This document shows positions 7,104 to 15,361 of a stretch of 63,294 nt of DNA, piece by piece. Under the pieces are notes generated by a model. It made no database searches. It saw nothing but the letters and a program-made list of their open reading frames with translations, and was not told where the DNA came from. Source of the stretch: Streptomyces sp. CC208A (lineage in GTDB: Bacteria; Actinomycetota; Actinomycetes; Streptomycetales; Streptomycetaceae); contig NZ_JASCXN010000039.1 in assembly GCF_030010625.1 (NCBI RefSeq), positions 1 to 63,294 on the forward strand. The letters are read 5' to 3'. Positions within the stretch are counted from its first letter, which is position 1. Every line of letters begins with the position of its first letter. Made by a program: the position numbers and the translations under genes.

Positions 7104-8336
7104 ATGACCTCCGCCGACGCCCCGCCTTCATCCGACGCCCCGCCCTCCCCCGCGGTCCTGCGCACCCTCCTCACGCTCGGCGTCGTCCTCGTGATGCTGG
7201 CCACCACCGGGTGGACCGCCATCCGGCACCACCCGGCGCCCACCCTCTCCATGGAGGCCGCGCTGGCCGCCTGGGCGCGGGAGCGGATCGGGGACGCACC
7301 GCCGCCCGGCCCGGCCACCGCCCCGCCACGTACGGTCGCGGCCTGGTTCGCCGCGCTCGGCCAGGACCGCGCCGAGGGCCTCGCCCGGCGGCACCCGCTC
7401 GTCGTCGGCAATCTCGACGGGGCCCCGACGGCCCTGCGCTACCGCGCCAACCGGATCGGCCTCCGGCGCGCGCTGGCGGCCGAGCGGCCCCGCCTCGACG
7501 ACCCCCGGCTCTCCGCCGAGGGCCGGCACGAGGCCCGCCGCCGGGTGGACCGCTTCGCCTCCCTGCTGAAGCCCGGCCGCCGGATCCTCGCCTTCGACCC
7601 CACCGGTACGGGACGGGCGGCCGAGGTCCTGGGCGACCTGGACGGGGCCCGGCGGGTGTCGGTGATCGTGCCCGGCGTCGACACCCACCTCCTCACCTTC
7701 CAGAAGACGAACGGGCGGTACACGGCCCCCGCCGGCATGGCCCGCGCCCTGTACGAGGCCGAGCGGCGCGCCTCGCCCGGGGCCAGGGTCGCGGCCATCG
7801 CCTGGGCCGACTACACCGCCCCCGCCCGGGTCGGCGTCGACGCCGCGACCGGCCGGCTCGCCGCGTCCGGCGCCGACCGGCTCGTCCGGCTCACCGAGGG
7901 CCTGCCGGGGACGGGCCGGGTGGCGCTCTTCTGCCACAGCTACGGCTCCGTGCTGTGCGGACTCGCCGCGCCCCGGCTGCCGGGGCGGGTGACCGACCTG
8001 GCGGTGGCCGGCAGTCCGGGAATGCGGGTGGAGTCGGCGGCGGAGCTCGGCACCCGGGCGCGGATCTGGGCGATGCGGGACGCCGAGGACTGGATCGCGG
8101 ACGTCCCCCACCTGGAGCTCGGCGGGGTCGGGCACGGGGCGGACCCGGTGGCGCCGGAGTTCGGTGCGCGGCTGGTCTCCGCGGCCGGAGCGGACGGACA
8201 CAACGGCTATTTCGAGCCGGGCACGGAGAGCCTCGGCAACTTCGCGGCGATAGGCATCGGGGCCTTCGGGCGGGTGGTCTGCGCACGTGCCGACAGCGCT
8301 TGCCACAGGGGAATCTCCGGCGGCTCCGGCCTCTGA
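7104..8336 (+). CDS. Secreted/membrane-anchored alpha/beta hydrolase (DUF1023 type)
   Basis: 410 aa. One hydrophobic N-terminal segment (about 19-38, LRTLLTLGVVLVMLATTG) acts as signal or anchor. The C-terminal domain has a nucleophile elbow CHSYGSVLCG (Ser279), a likely acid in DAEDWIADVP (Asp329) and a likely His in DGHNGYF (His366), the triad order of DUF1023 hydrolases. The N-terminal half (about 65-180) carries LARRHPLVVGNLDGAPTALR, typical of the family. Substrate unknown. A paralogue sits at 11699-12682. GC and codon use match the neighbours. Confidence 0.85.
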   Translation: MTSADAPPSSDAPPSPAVLRTLLTLGVVLVMLATTGWTAIRHHPAPTLSMEAALAAWARERIGDAPPPGPATAPPRTVAAWFAALGQDRAEGLARRHPLVVGNLDGAPTALRYRANRIGLRRALAAERPRLDDPRLSAEGRHEARRRVDRFASLLKPGRRILAFDPTGTGRAAEVLGDLDGARRVSVIVPGVDTHLLTFQKTNGRYTAPAGMARALYEAERRASPGARVAAIAWADYTAPARVGVDAATGRLAASGADRLVRLTEGLPGTGRVALFCHSYGSVLCGLAAPRLPGRVTDLAVAGSPGMRVESAAELGTRARIWAMRDAEDWIADVPHLELGGVGHGADPVAPEFGARLVSAAGADGHNGYFEPGTESLGNFAAIGIGAFGRVVCARADSACHRGISGGSGL

Positions 8337-8397
8337 CGCGCGTAGATCCCGGAATTTCCTGACAGTTCCAAGGGGCGACGCACGGCCACGCGCCGCT

Positions 8398-8411
8398 TAC
8401 GATGAGGCGTA
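8398..8411 (+). promoter_or_regulatory. -10 element for probable leaderless transcript
   Basis: TACGAT is followed by seven bases and then ATG 8411, so transcription probably starts on the A of the start codon. There is no ribosome binding site before 8411. Confidence 0.5.
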
Positions 8412-9286
8412 TGGGTGATGTGCTGGCCGGAATTCATGCCACCTGGGAGTTGGAGAGCGACGCACTTGTCATCCGCTTCGAACGGGGGATCCGCACGCCG
8501 AGGCTGTTCCAGACGCTGCGCGAGCGGCGCGTGCCGTACGAGGCGCTGGCGTCGGCGACGCTCGCGCCGGGCAGGCGCGGCACCGTCGTGCTGCACGCCG
8601 TGCCGCGGCCGGGCGCCGATCCGCTGATGGAGGCGGCGGCGGGGCAGCTGAAGGAGAGCTGCGACCCGTACCGGCTGGTGCTGCCCGCCGACCGGGAGGC
8701 CCTCGCCGCCCACTGCCGCGACGAGCTGGCCGCGGTGATCCCGCCGGCCCCCGCGGACCCGGCGGACCGGCTCGACACGGGGTTCCTGGTGGCGGCGCCG
8801 CAGGGGCCGCTCTCCTTCAAGGCGTACGACGGGAAGGCGAGCTTCGACGGCTCGTCCGAGGTCTCCTTCCGCTGGTCGTCGACGATGGCCACGTCGGAGA
8901 AGTGGCGGACGGGCGACCAGTCCTTCCCGGTGCGGGAGCTGGCCGGGATCGAATGGCGCACGCCGGACTCCCCCGGCGGGTTCCTGCGCCTGCTCCCCCG
9001 GGACGGCGCGCCCCGCCCCGACCGGCCCGAACACGACCCGGCGTCGGTCGTCTTCGGCCTCGGCTACGGGCCTGTGCACGACTCCCTGCCGTTCGCGGCG
9101 GCGGTCCTCGCGGCGACCCGCGCCAAGGACCGCACCCCCGTCCCGGCGGGGGCGCGCGGCGCGGCGCACGGGGACCCCGGCGTCATCGCCGAAAGGATTC
9201 GGCACCTGGGCGAACTGCACCGGGCGGGTCTGGTGACGGACGAGGAATTCGCGGCGAAGAAGACGGAACTGCTGGCGGAGCTGTAG
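8411..9286 (+). CDS. DUF4429 protein with C-terminal SHOCT motif
   Basis: 291 aa, no signal peptide. It has two DUF4429-like beta-rich halves: residues about 1-100 (ATWELESDALVIRFERGIRT, PYEALASATL) and about 120-235 (GPLSFKAYDGKASFDGSSEV, REL.GIEWR). The last 30 residues are a SHOCT motif (IAERIRHLGELHRAGLVTDE, EEFAAKKTELLAEL), a short helical hairpin thought to mediate oligomerisation. Function of DUF4429 is unknown; genes are common in actinomycetes. Start chosen at ATG 8411 because of the leaderless promoter spacing; an ATG at 8402 also exists in frame. Confidence 0.85.
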   Translation: MGDVLAGIHATWELESDALVIRFERGIRTPRLFQTLRERRVPYEALASATLAPGRRGTVVLHAVPRPGADPLMEAAAGQLKESCDPYRLVLPADREALAAHCRDELAAVIPPAPADPADRLDTGFLVAAPQGPLSFKAYDGKASFDGSSEVSFRWSSTMATSEKWRTGDQSFPVRELAGIEWRTPDSPGGFLRLLPRDGAPRPDRPEHDPASVVFGLGYGPVHDSLPFAAAVLAATRAKDRTPVPAGARGAAHGDPGVIAERIRHLGELHRAGLVTDEEFAAKKTELLAEL

Positions 9287-9309
9287 GGGCCGAGGGGCGG
9301 GGACGGCTT

Positions 9310-9337
9310 GGGGCGCGCGACGAAAGTCGCGCGCCCC
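9310..9337 (+). terminator. 12-bp hairpin with GAAA loop
   Basis: GGGGCGCGCGAC and GTCGCGCGCCCC pair perfectly around GAAA, 24 bases after the DUF4429 stop. Confidence 0.85.
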
Positions 9338-9338
9338 C

Positions 9339-9373
9339 TACCAGGGGCGTATCCGCGATTGTCGCCCCTGGTA
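9339..9373. promoter_or_regulatory. 11-bp inverted repeat upstream of histidine kinase
   Basis: TACCAGGGGCG and CGCCCCTGGTA flank a 13-base spacer and end 40 bases before the kinase start. Inverted repeats with this spacing are often response-regulator or repressor sites, so this could be the target of the now frameshifted NarL-type regulator. It is separate from the terminator hairpin just upstream. A TAGGCT -10-like element at 9400 follows. Confidence 0.55.
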
Positions 9374-9413
9374 CGACGACGGGGGTCGGGGCGCGAACCT
9401 AGGCTGACCCGTC

Positions 9414-10802
9414 ATGAAGGTGATCCAGAAACGGCTCGCGGCGCGGCTCCGGGGCGGGGGGCAGGCGGCCGGGCGGGCGCTCGAAGCAGCGTTCGCCTCG
9501 CCCGCACCACCCGGCTCCTCCCCCTTCGCGGGCGGGTCCTCGTGGTGGGTGCGGGTGCTGCCGTACGTGTTCGGGGTCGCGCTCGTCGCCCCGCTGCTGC
9601 CGGTCACCGTCCACCTCCTCGTCCAGGACTACGACGTGCCCGGCGCCCTGGCCGGGGCGCTCGGCACCGCGCAGACCGCGCCGCTGCTGCTCGCCGCGAC
9701 CCGGCCGCTGCAGGCCTGGTGGGTGGTGCTGCCCGCCGACGTCGCCGGGGCGCTCGTCCTGCTCGCCTCCGACGGGCCCCGGGCCCAGGTGTGGCCCTGG
9801 ACCCCGCCGGTCGTCGTCGGGTACTGCGCGCTGATGCTCGCGCTCGGGCTGCGCGAGTCGCGCCGCACCCTCGTCGGGGTGTGGCTGGCGACCGGCGCGG
9901 CCGGCTACCTCCTGGAGATCGTCCGGCCGTACGGCGACACCGGCGTCACCACCCTGCTCTTCGTCCTCAGCGGCGTGCTGCTGCTGCTCACCTCGGCGAT
10001 ACGGGCGCGGAGCGAGGCCCAGCGGAGACTCGCCGAGCAGGAGACGATCAGCGAGGCCGAGCGGGCCCGCCGCACGCTCCTGGAGGAGCGGGCCAGGATC
10101 GCCCGCGAGCTGCACGACGTGGTCGCCCACCACATGTCGGTGATCACCGTGCAGGCGGACTCCGCGCCGTACCGCATCCCGGAGCTGCCGGAGGCGGCCC
10201 GCGAGGAGTTCGCGGCGATCGCGGGCAGCGCGCGGGAGTCGCTGGCCGAGATGCGGCGGCTGCTCGCGGTCCTCCGCAGCGACGGCGGCGAGGGCGGCGA
10301 ACGGGCTCCGCAGCCCGGTCTCGACCGGCTCCAGCAGCTGGTGGAGGCGACGGTACGGGCGGGGGTGCCGGCCGAACTGTCGCTCGCCGCGGAGCTCGTC
10401 GCACGGCCCGGCGGCGGAGGGACCGAGGTGCCGCAGGCGGTCGGGCTCTCCGCGTACCGGATCGTGCAGGAGGCCCTGGCCAACGTGGTGCGGCACGCAC
10501 CGGGCGCCCCGACCCGGGTGTCGGTGCGCGGCGACGGGGCCGGCCGGCTGACGGTCCTGGTGGTCAACGGGCCCGCCCCGGAGCCGGTCTCGCCGCTGGA
10601 GGGCGGGGCCGGTACGGGACACGGGCTCGTCGGGATGCGGGAGCGCGTACGGTTGACGGGCGGCTCGCTGGACACCGGGCCGCTTCCGGACGGCGGCTTC
10701 CGGGTCGCGGCCCGACTGCCCCTCGGGCCGCCGCGGGAAGCCGCGCCGGACGGGGAGGCCGCAGCGGTCGAGGATGCCTCGCCGGACAGAGAGACCCAGT
10801 GA
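9414..10802 (+). CDS. NarL/DesK-type sensor histidine kinase
   Basis: 462 aa. Several hydrophobic segments between about 45 and 195 form the membrane sensor. The HisKA_3 dimerisation motif is ERARIARELHDVVAHHMSVI with phospho-acceptor His234. The ATPase domain follows with its N-box (IVQEALANVVRHA) and the G-box GTGHGLVGMRERV; both are intact, so the kinase looks active. It is followed 22 bases later by the partner regulator gene, which is frameshifted. An odd acidic C-terminal tail (EAAAVEDASPDRETQ) lies beyond the ATPase domain. Confidence 0.9.
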   Translation: MKVIQKRLAARLRGGGQAAGRALEAAFASPAPPGSSPFAGGSSWWVRVLPYVFGVALVAPLLPVTVHLLVQDYDVPGALAGALGTAQTAPLLLAATRPLQAWWVVLPADVAGALVLLASDGPRAQVWPWTPPVVVGYCALMLALGLRESRRTLVGVWLATGAAGYLLEIVRPYGDTGVTTLLFVLSGVLLLLTSAIRARSEAQRRLAEQETISEAERARRTLLEERARIARELHDVVAHHMSVITVQADSAPYRIPELPEAAREEFAAIAGSARESLAEMRRLLAVLRSDGGEGGERAPQPGLDRLQQLVEATVRAGVPAELSLAAELVARPGGGGTEVPQAVGLSAYRIVQEALANVVRHAPGAPTRVSVRGDGAGRLTVLVVNGPAPEPVSPLEGGAGTGHGLVGMRERVRLTGGSLDTGPLPDGGFRVAARLPLGPPREAAPDGEAAAVEDASPDRETQ

Positions 10803-10824
10803 ACCGCCGTACGGAGGGCGCCCC

Positions 10825-11523
10825 GTGACCATTCGCGTGATCATCGTCGACGACCAGGCCATGGTGCGGGCGGGGTTCGCCGCGCTGCTGGCCGCGCAGG
10901 CCGACATCGACGTGGTGGGCGAGGCGCCGGACGGGCGGCGGGGGATCGAGGTGGCGCGGGCCGTCCACCCCGACGTGGTGCTCATGGACGTGCGGATGCC
11001 GGAGCTGGACGGGCTCGCGGCGGCCCGGGAGATCCTGCACCCGCCGGCCGGGGTGACCCACCGGCCCAGGGTGCTGATGCTGACCACCTTCGACGTCGAC
11101 GACTACGTGTACGAGGCTCCCCCTAGAACTTCGTTCAGGGGGGACCCCCAGGGCCGGGGCCTCCGGTTTCCTGCTCAAGGACGCGCCGCCCGCCGACCTG
11201 ATCGCCGCCGTACGGGTCGTGGCGGCGGGCGACGCGCTGCTCGCGCCCTCCGTGACCCGCCGGCTCATCGCCAACTTCGCCGCCACCCGACCGGCCGCCC
11301 GCAAGGACGTGACGGCGCTCCGGCTCAACGGTCTGACACCGCGTGAGACCGAGGTACTGGAGCTGATCGCCCGGGGCCTGTCCAACCAGGAGATCGCGGA
11401 ACGCCTCGTGCTCGCCGAGCAGACGGTGAAGACCCACATCGGGCGGATCCTCGCCAAGCTCGACCTGCGGGATCGCGCGCAGGCGGTGGTCTTCGCCTAC
11501 GAGTCGGGCCTGGTGACCCCCGG
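10825..11523 (+). pseudogene. NarL-family response regulator, frameshifted by a palindromic insertion
   Basis: Begins at GTG 10825 with an intact receiver: VDD acidic pocket, phospho-acceptor Asp55 in VVLMDVRMPELDG, and LMLTTFD. After VDDYVYE (about residue 97) a 34-nt element (11117-11150) shifts the frame by one. The continuing sequence, SGFLLKDAPPADLIA and the LuxR-type helix-turn-helix (LTPRETEVLELIARGLSNQE, then VKTHIGRILAKL), is in the next frame. Removing exactly the 34 nt joins VYE to GAGASGFLLKD in frame, close to the family sequence. The second half has no stop of its own and stays open into the downstream hydrolase gene. Confidence 0.85.
11117..11150. repeat. Palindromic mini-element, copy 1 (34 nt), inside response regulator
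   Basis: Starts CTCCCCC and ends GGGGGGACCCCCA, with a hairpin core in which CCCCCTAGAAC can pair with GTTCAGGGGG. A second element with the same two ends lies in fabH at 27024-27063, with a different core. Confidence 0.75.
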
Positions 11524-11645
11524 GGGACAGCCCCACCCCCCACCGGGGGACACCGCCTCGTCCACCCCCTACCCGGGTATGGCACGGCAGTCGGCTCCCC
11601 GGTGTGACGTGCCGTCACCCACCCCCTTCCTACCTTCCTCACGCC

Positions 11646-11684
11646 GACGAGAACGCCGACGAGAGCGACGAGAGCGACGAGAAC
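11646..11684. repeat. 9-bp tandem repeat upstream of second hydrolase
   Basis: Four copies of GACGAGARC, the first separated from the rest by three bases, lie 15-53 bases before the start codon at 11699 and lead into the ribosome binding site GAGGGAGG. Slippage here would change leader length only. Confidence 0.7.
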
Positions 11685-11698
11685 GAGGGAGGGCGGAC

Positions 11699-12682
11699 AT
11701 GCGCCGCGCGACGAGGACCCTGGTCACCACCACCGTGGTGACGGCGGTGGTGGCGGGGACGGCGGGCTGGGCGTCCGGCACCGCGCAGGAGCCGGTCACC
11801 GGGCCGCCGCCGGGAACCGCCGAGTGGCGGGCGGAGGGCCTGCCCGACCCGGAGCGGACGGACCCGGCGGGGCTCGCCCGCTTCTTCGCGGGGCTCGGCC
11901 CCGCCGAGCGGCAGAGGCTGGTGCGGGCGCACCCGACGGTGGTGGGGAACCTGGAGGGGGCGCCGCCGGAGCTGCGGTACGAGGCCAACTCCCGTACGGC
12001 GCCGGGCCGGTATCCGGGGGCACGGGTCCTCGCGTACGACCCCCGCGGCCGGGGCCAGGCGGTCCTGGTCTACGGGGACCTGGAGCGGGCCGAGCGGGTG
12101 GCGGTGCTGGTGCCGGGCTCCGACGTCGACGCCGGGCACCTGGGCTCCCTCACCCGGAAGGCCACCGCCCTGCGGGAGGCGACCGGCGGGCGCACGGCCG
12201 TCGTCGCCTGGGCCGGCTACACCACCCCCGTCGGCGTCGGACTCGACGCCGCGTCGGGCGAGTTGGCGGAGGCGGGCGCCAGGCGTCTCGTCCGGTTCAC
12301 GGAGGGGCTGCGGGCCGCCGGGGTGCGCCCCGAGCCGTCCCTGTTCTGCCACAGCTACGGCTCCGTGGTCTGCGGTCTCGCCGCGCACGAGGTGAAGGCC
12401 AAGGACCTGGTGGTGTTCGGCTCCCCCGGCATGCGGGCGGGGAACGCGGCCGCGCTGCGGACGACGGCCCGGGTGTGGGCGGCGAAGAACCCGACGGACT
12501 GGATCGACCGGGTGCCGAACGTGGCCGTGGCCGGGCTCGGGCACGGCACCGACCCGGCGGCGCCGGAGTTCGGCGCCCGGCCGGTGCCCGCCGGGGACGC
12601 GGACGGCCACGACGGCTACTTCGCGCCCGGCACGTCCTCGCTGCGCGCCTTCGCCGCGATCGCGGAGGGGGACGCCCGATGA
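11699..12682 (+). CDS. Secreted alpha/beta hydrolase, DUF1023 type (paralogue of 7104-8336)
   Basis: 327 aa with a signal peptide (RRATRTLVTTTVVTAVVAG, cut near GTAGWASG). The catalytic half has CHSYGSVVCG (Ser219), KNPTDWIDRVP and DGHDGYF, matching the triad in the other hydrolase, and the shared phrase HPTVVGNLEGAPPELRYEAN. It is shorter than its paralogue by about 80 residues in the middle. Start ATG 11699 is preceded by GAGGGAGGG. The frame is also open upstream into the broken response regulator, but the signal peptide and ribosome binding site show where it starts. It overlaps the following acyltransferase pseudogene by four bases. Confidence 0.88.
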   Translation: MRRATRTLVTTTVVTAVVAGTAGWASGTAQEPVTGPPPGTAEWRAEGLPDPERTDPAGLARFFAGLGPAERQRLVRAHPTVVGNLEGAPPELRYEANSRTAPGRYPGARVLAYDPRGRGQAVLVYGDLERAERVAVLVPGSDVDAGHLGSLTRKATALREATGGRTAVVAWAGYTTPVGVGLDAASGELAEAGARRLVRFTEGLRAAGVRPEPSLFCHSYGSVVCGLAAHEVKAKDLVVFGSPGMRAGNAAALRTTARVWAAKNPTDWIDRVPNVAVAGLGHGTDPAAPEFGARPVPAGDADGHDGYFAPGTSSLRAFAAIAEGDAR

Positions 12683-13863
12683 GGGCCCTGGTCCGGAGGA
12701 TCGAGGCCGGCACCCCCGCCCACCGCGACCGGGCCGTGGACGGCCTGCGGGCCCTCGCGCTGCTCGCCGTGCCCACCGGGCACTGGCTGCTCGGCGGGTT
12801 CACGCTCTCCGCCGACGGCGCGCTCCACAACGCCTCCCCGCTCTCCGCGTTCGCCCCGGCGAGCTGGATCCTCCAGATGCTGGGGATCTTCTTCCTGGTC
12901 GGCGGCTGCGCCTCCGTCCTGCCCTACCGGCGGCGGGCCGGTACGACACGGGCCTGGCTCGGCTCGGTCGCCGCCATGTACTTCCTGCAGTACGGCCCGT
13001 ACGCGGAGGCCGGGCCGTCCTGGCTGAGCGTCTCAGACTGGCCTGGTGATCCCCGGTGTTGCTCAGGGAGGTGAGCCAGTCGCCTTCGTGCCCTGGTGCC
13101 GGTCACCGAAGCGATCGGCCCTCGCGACACGTCCCTCCGGACGCTGATCGGTCCAACCTGCACAGCTATGGGACCGAGGAGGGTGCCTGACGTCGCCTGG
13201 GCGCCGGGCGTGCATGACACTCTGCCGCAGGATGACTACGGAACGCCAATCAGGTTGGTGAGCCTGCCGAACATCCTGCCGGGGTGGCTCTTCGCGTACC
13301 AGCTCGGCGTCGCCTGGGGCGAGGGCCGGGTGGGCCGGCGGCACGCGTGGGGGCTGCTGCTCGGCGGGGCGGCGCTCTTCGCCGCGCTGCTGCTGGCCTT
13401 CGGCTACCCGGCGTCGATGGTCGGCGTCCCCGGCGAGGCCCGGACCAACGCGCACCCGCCGTCGCTGCTCGTCCTGGCGCTCGCCGCCGCGCAGAGCGGG
13501 GCCGCCGTCCTGCTGCGGGACCGGCTCGGCCGGTGGCTGCGGCGGCCCGCGCTGTGGGCGCCGGTCGTCGTGGTCAACCTGTCGGCGATGACGATCCTGT
13601 GCTGGCACCGGACCGCGATGCTCGCGGCGGCGGTCCCCGGCGCGTACCTGGGCGAGGTACCCGGTCTCGTCGGGGCACCGGACTCGGCAGGCTGGATCCT
13701 GGCCCGGCTGGCCTGGCTGCCGGTCTTCGCCGGGCTGCTCGTGCTGATCGGGCGGTACGCGCGGGGCTTCGAGTCGCCGTGGGCGCGCACCGGCCCGGCC
13801 CGCCGCGCGCTCGCGGGCGTGCTCGCGGCGGGGTTCGCGGTCTTCGCCCTGGGCCTCGCGTGA
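12679..13863 (+). pseudogene. Acyltransferase-3 family membrane protein, disrupted
   Basis: The N-terminal part (DRAVDGLRALALLAVPTGHW, GIFFLVGGCAS) is the start of acyltransferase-3 proteins, multi-pass membrane enzymes that acylate sugars or lipids. The C-terminal part (NILPGWLFAYQLGVAWGEGR onward, about 200 residues with several membrane helices) is the end of the same family. Between them, about 220 bp of unrelated DNA with an in-frame stop at 13072 interrupts the gene after QYGPYAEAGPSWLSV. Roughly 70-80 residues expected after TRAWLGS also seem to be missing, so there is an internal deletion as well. Start 12679 overlaps the hydrolase stop. Confidence 0.8.
13036..13258. mobile_element. 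About 220-bp foreign insertion, IS remnant or MITE-like
   Basis: The insertion separates two parts of one acyltransferase and has no coding potential that resembles a known protein. The boundaries are estimated from where the acyltransferase translation stops and resumes. I see no convincing terminal inverted repeats; a weak direct repeat (CTGGTGA near the left end, TTGGTGA near the right) is present. It could be a solo end of an IS110-type element, which lack inverted repeats and have a non-coding end of similar length, or another non-autonomous element. Confidence 0.55.
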
Positions 13864-13883
13864 GGAGGAGCGGGGCTCTCGGG

Positions 13884-14903
13884 TCAGGCCTCGCGGGCGG
13901 CCGAGGTGAAGCTCATGTCGGGGTAGCGGTCGCCCGCCACCAGGCCCGCGAGGGGTTCGAGGTCGGCGAGTTCGGCCTCGGTGAGGGTGATGCGGGTGGC
14001 GGCGGCGTTCTCCTCCAGGCGGGCCCGCTTGCGGGTGCCGGGGATGGGGACGACGGTCAGGCCGTGGACGGCGGCGCGCTGCTGCACCCAGGCGAGGGCG
14101 ATCTGCGCGGGGGTCGCCCCGTGGACGGCGGCGATCTTCCGTACCGGGGCGAGCAGGTCCGCGTTCCGGGCGGCGTTCTCGCCGGTGAAGCGGGGCTGGT
14201 GGCGGCGGAAGTCGCCGTCCGGAAGGTCCTTCCCGGCGTCCGCGAAGGAGCCGGTCAGGAAGCCCCGGCCGAGCGGCGAGCACGGCACGAAGGTCACCCC
14301 GAGTTCGGCGGCCGCGCCGACGGCGCTGCGCTCGACGTCCCGGGAGAAGAGCGACCACTCGGACTGGAGGGCGGCGATCGGGTGGACGGCGTGCGCCTCG
14401 CGCAGCTCGGGCCCGGTGACCTCGCTGAGGCCCAGGTACCGGACCTTGCCCTCGGCGGCCAGTTCGGCCATGGCGCCGACGGACTCGGCGAAGGGGACCT
14501 CCGGGTCGCGGCGGTGCATGTAGTAGAGGTCGATGGTCTCCACCCCGAGCCGGCGCAGGCTGCCTTCGACGGCCTGCCGGATGTAGGCACGGTCGTTGCG
14601 GATGCCGCGGGAGGCGGGCCGGTCGGGGTCGCGCTCGATGGCGAACTTGGTGGCGATGGTGACCTCGTCGCGGTGGGCGGCGAGGAAGTGGGCGAGGAAC
14701 TCCTCGTTGGCGCCGCTGCCGTACATGTCGGCGGTGTCGATCAGGGTGACGCCGGCCTCCAGGGCCGCGTCGAGGGTGTCGCGGGCGGCGGCCTCGTCGG
14801 TGTCGCCGTAGAACTCGCTGATGCCCATGGCGCCGAAGCCCTGGACGCCGACCTCCGGGCCGTCCTGGCCGCCGAGGCGTACGGTGTCGATCCTGTCGCT
14901 CAT
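13884..14903 (-). CDS. Aldo/keto reductase
   Basis: 339 aa, the usual length. NADPH-dependent TIM-barrel reductase. Visible landmarks: the catalytic Asp/Tyr pair in TLIDTADMYGSGANEE, the Lys in VTIATKFA, the His in IDLYYMHRRDPEVPF, and the cofactor-binding end VVPIPGTRKRARLEEN. It resembles the subfamily that includes plant-like auxin-induced/YajO reductases. ATG 14903 overlaps the stop of the MerR gene upstream (ATGA), so the two are translated together, and the MerR protein probably controls both from the operator at 15328. Confidence 0.92.
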   Translation of the reverse strand: MSDRIDTVRLGGQDGPEVGVQGFGAMGISEFYGDTDEAAARDTLDAALEAGVTLIDTADMYGSGANEEFLAHFLAAHRDEVTIATKFAIERDPDRPASRGIRNDRAYIRQAVEGSLRRLGVETIDLYYMHRRDPEVPFAESVGAMAELAAEGKVRYLGLSEVTGPELREAHAVHPIAALQSEWSLFSRDVERSAVGAAAELGVTFVPCSPLGRGFLTGSFADAGKDLPDGDFRRHQPRFTGENAARNADLLAPVRKIAAVHGATPAQIALAWVQQRAAVHGLTVVPIPGTRKRARLEENAAATRITLTEAELADLEPLAGLVAGDRYPDMSFTSAAREA

Positions 14904-15310
14904 GAAGAGGGGCCTCCGCAGATGGTTCCGTAGTGGTCGATCTTGAGGTCGAGCACGGCGAGCGTGTCCTGGAGCTCGGCGATCCGGTTCAGGACGTCGC
15001 GCCGGGTGGCCTCCAGGAGGGCCCGGCGCTCCGCGTGGGTGTGGTCGCCCTCGCGGACCAGCTCGGCGTAGCGGACCATGTCCGCGACCGGCATCCCGGT
15101 CAGCCGCAGCTTGCCGACGAAGGCCAGCCAGGCGAGGTCCCGTTCGGTGAAGCGGCGCTGCCCGGTGTGCGAACGGTCGACGTGCGGCATCAGGCCGATC
15201 CGCTCGTACCAGCGCAGGGTGTGGGCGCTGAGCCCGGTCAGGGCGGCCACCTCGCTGATGGTGTAGCGGTCCCGTCCGGAGAGTCCGGTGGTGCTCTCGA
15301 TCACGCTCAT
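14900..15310 (-). CDS. MerR-family transcriptional regulator
   Basis: 136 aa. N-terminal MerR helix-turn-helix with wing: YTISEVAALTGLSAHTLRWY, then ERIGLMPHVDRSHTGQRRFT. The C-terminal half is the long dimerisation helix (ALLEATRRDVLNRIAELQDT) ending with KIDHYGTICGG, a single Cys. This looks like the aldehyde/redox-responsive group (AdhR/NmlR-like) that often controls aldo-keto reductases, which fits the gene it overlaps. A perfect palindrome lies between the likely -35 and -10 of its own promoter. Confidence 0.92.
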   Translation of the reverse strand: MSVIESTTGLSGRDRYTISEVAALTGLSAHTLRWYERIGLMPHVDRSHTGQRRFTERDLAWLAFVGKLRLTGMPVADMVRYAELVREGDHTHAERRALLEATRRDVLNRIAELQDTLAVLDLKIDHYGTICGGPSS

Positions 15311-15316
15311 GCCCCC

Positions 15317-15347
15317 ACGCTAAAAGGTTGGAGTGCACTCCAAGCAA
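15317..15347 (-). promoter_or_regulatory. MerR-type promoter with 16-bp perfect palindrome
   Basis: TTGGAGTGCACTCCAA (15328-15343) is a perfect palindrome. On the minus strand it lies between a -35-like TTGCTT (15342-15347) and a -10-like TTTAGC or TAGCGT (15317-15324), the layout used by MerR activators. On the plus strand, TAGGCT at 15349-15354 is seven bases from ATG 15362 of the divergent gene. Confidence 0.75.
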
Positions 15348-15361
15348 GTAGGCTCGGGCCC

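Noticed and set aside
11520..11562. GC-rich CCCCCGGGGG / CCACCGGGGG stretch as a third copy of the mini-element
   Set aside because: It has C and G tracts but neither the CTCCCCC start nor the GGGGGGACCCCCA end.
14933..15361. Long in-frame extension before the serine hydrolase start
   Set aside because: It runs antisense through the MerR gene and the shared promoter; the real protein starts at ATG 15362.
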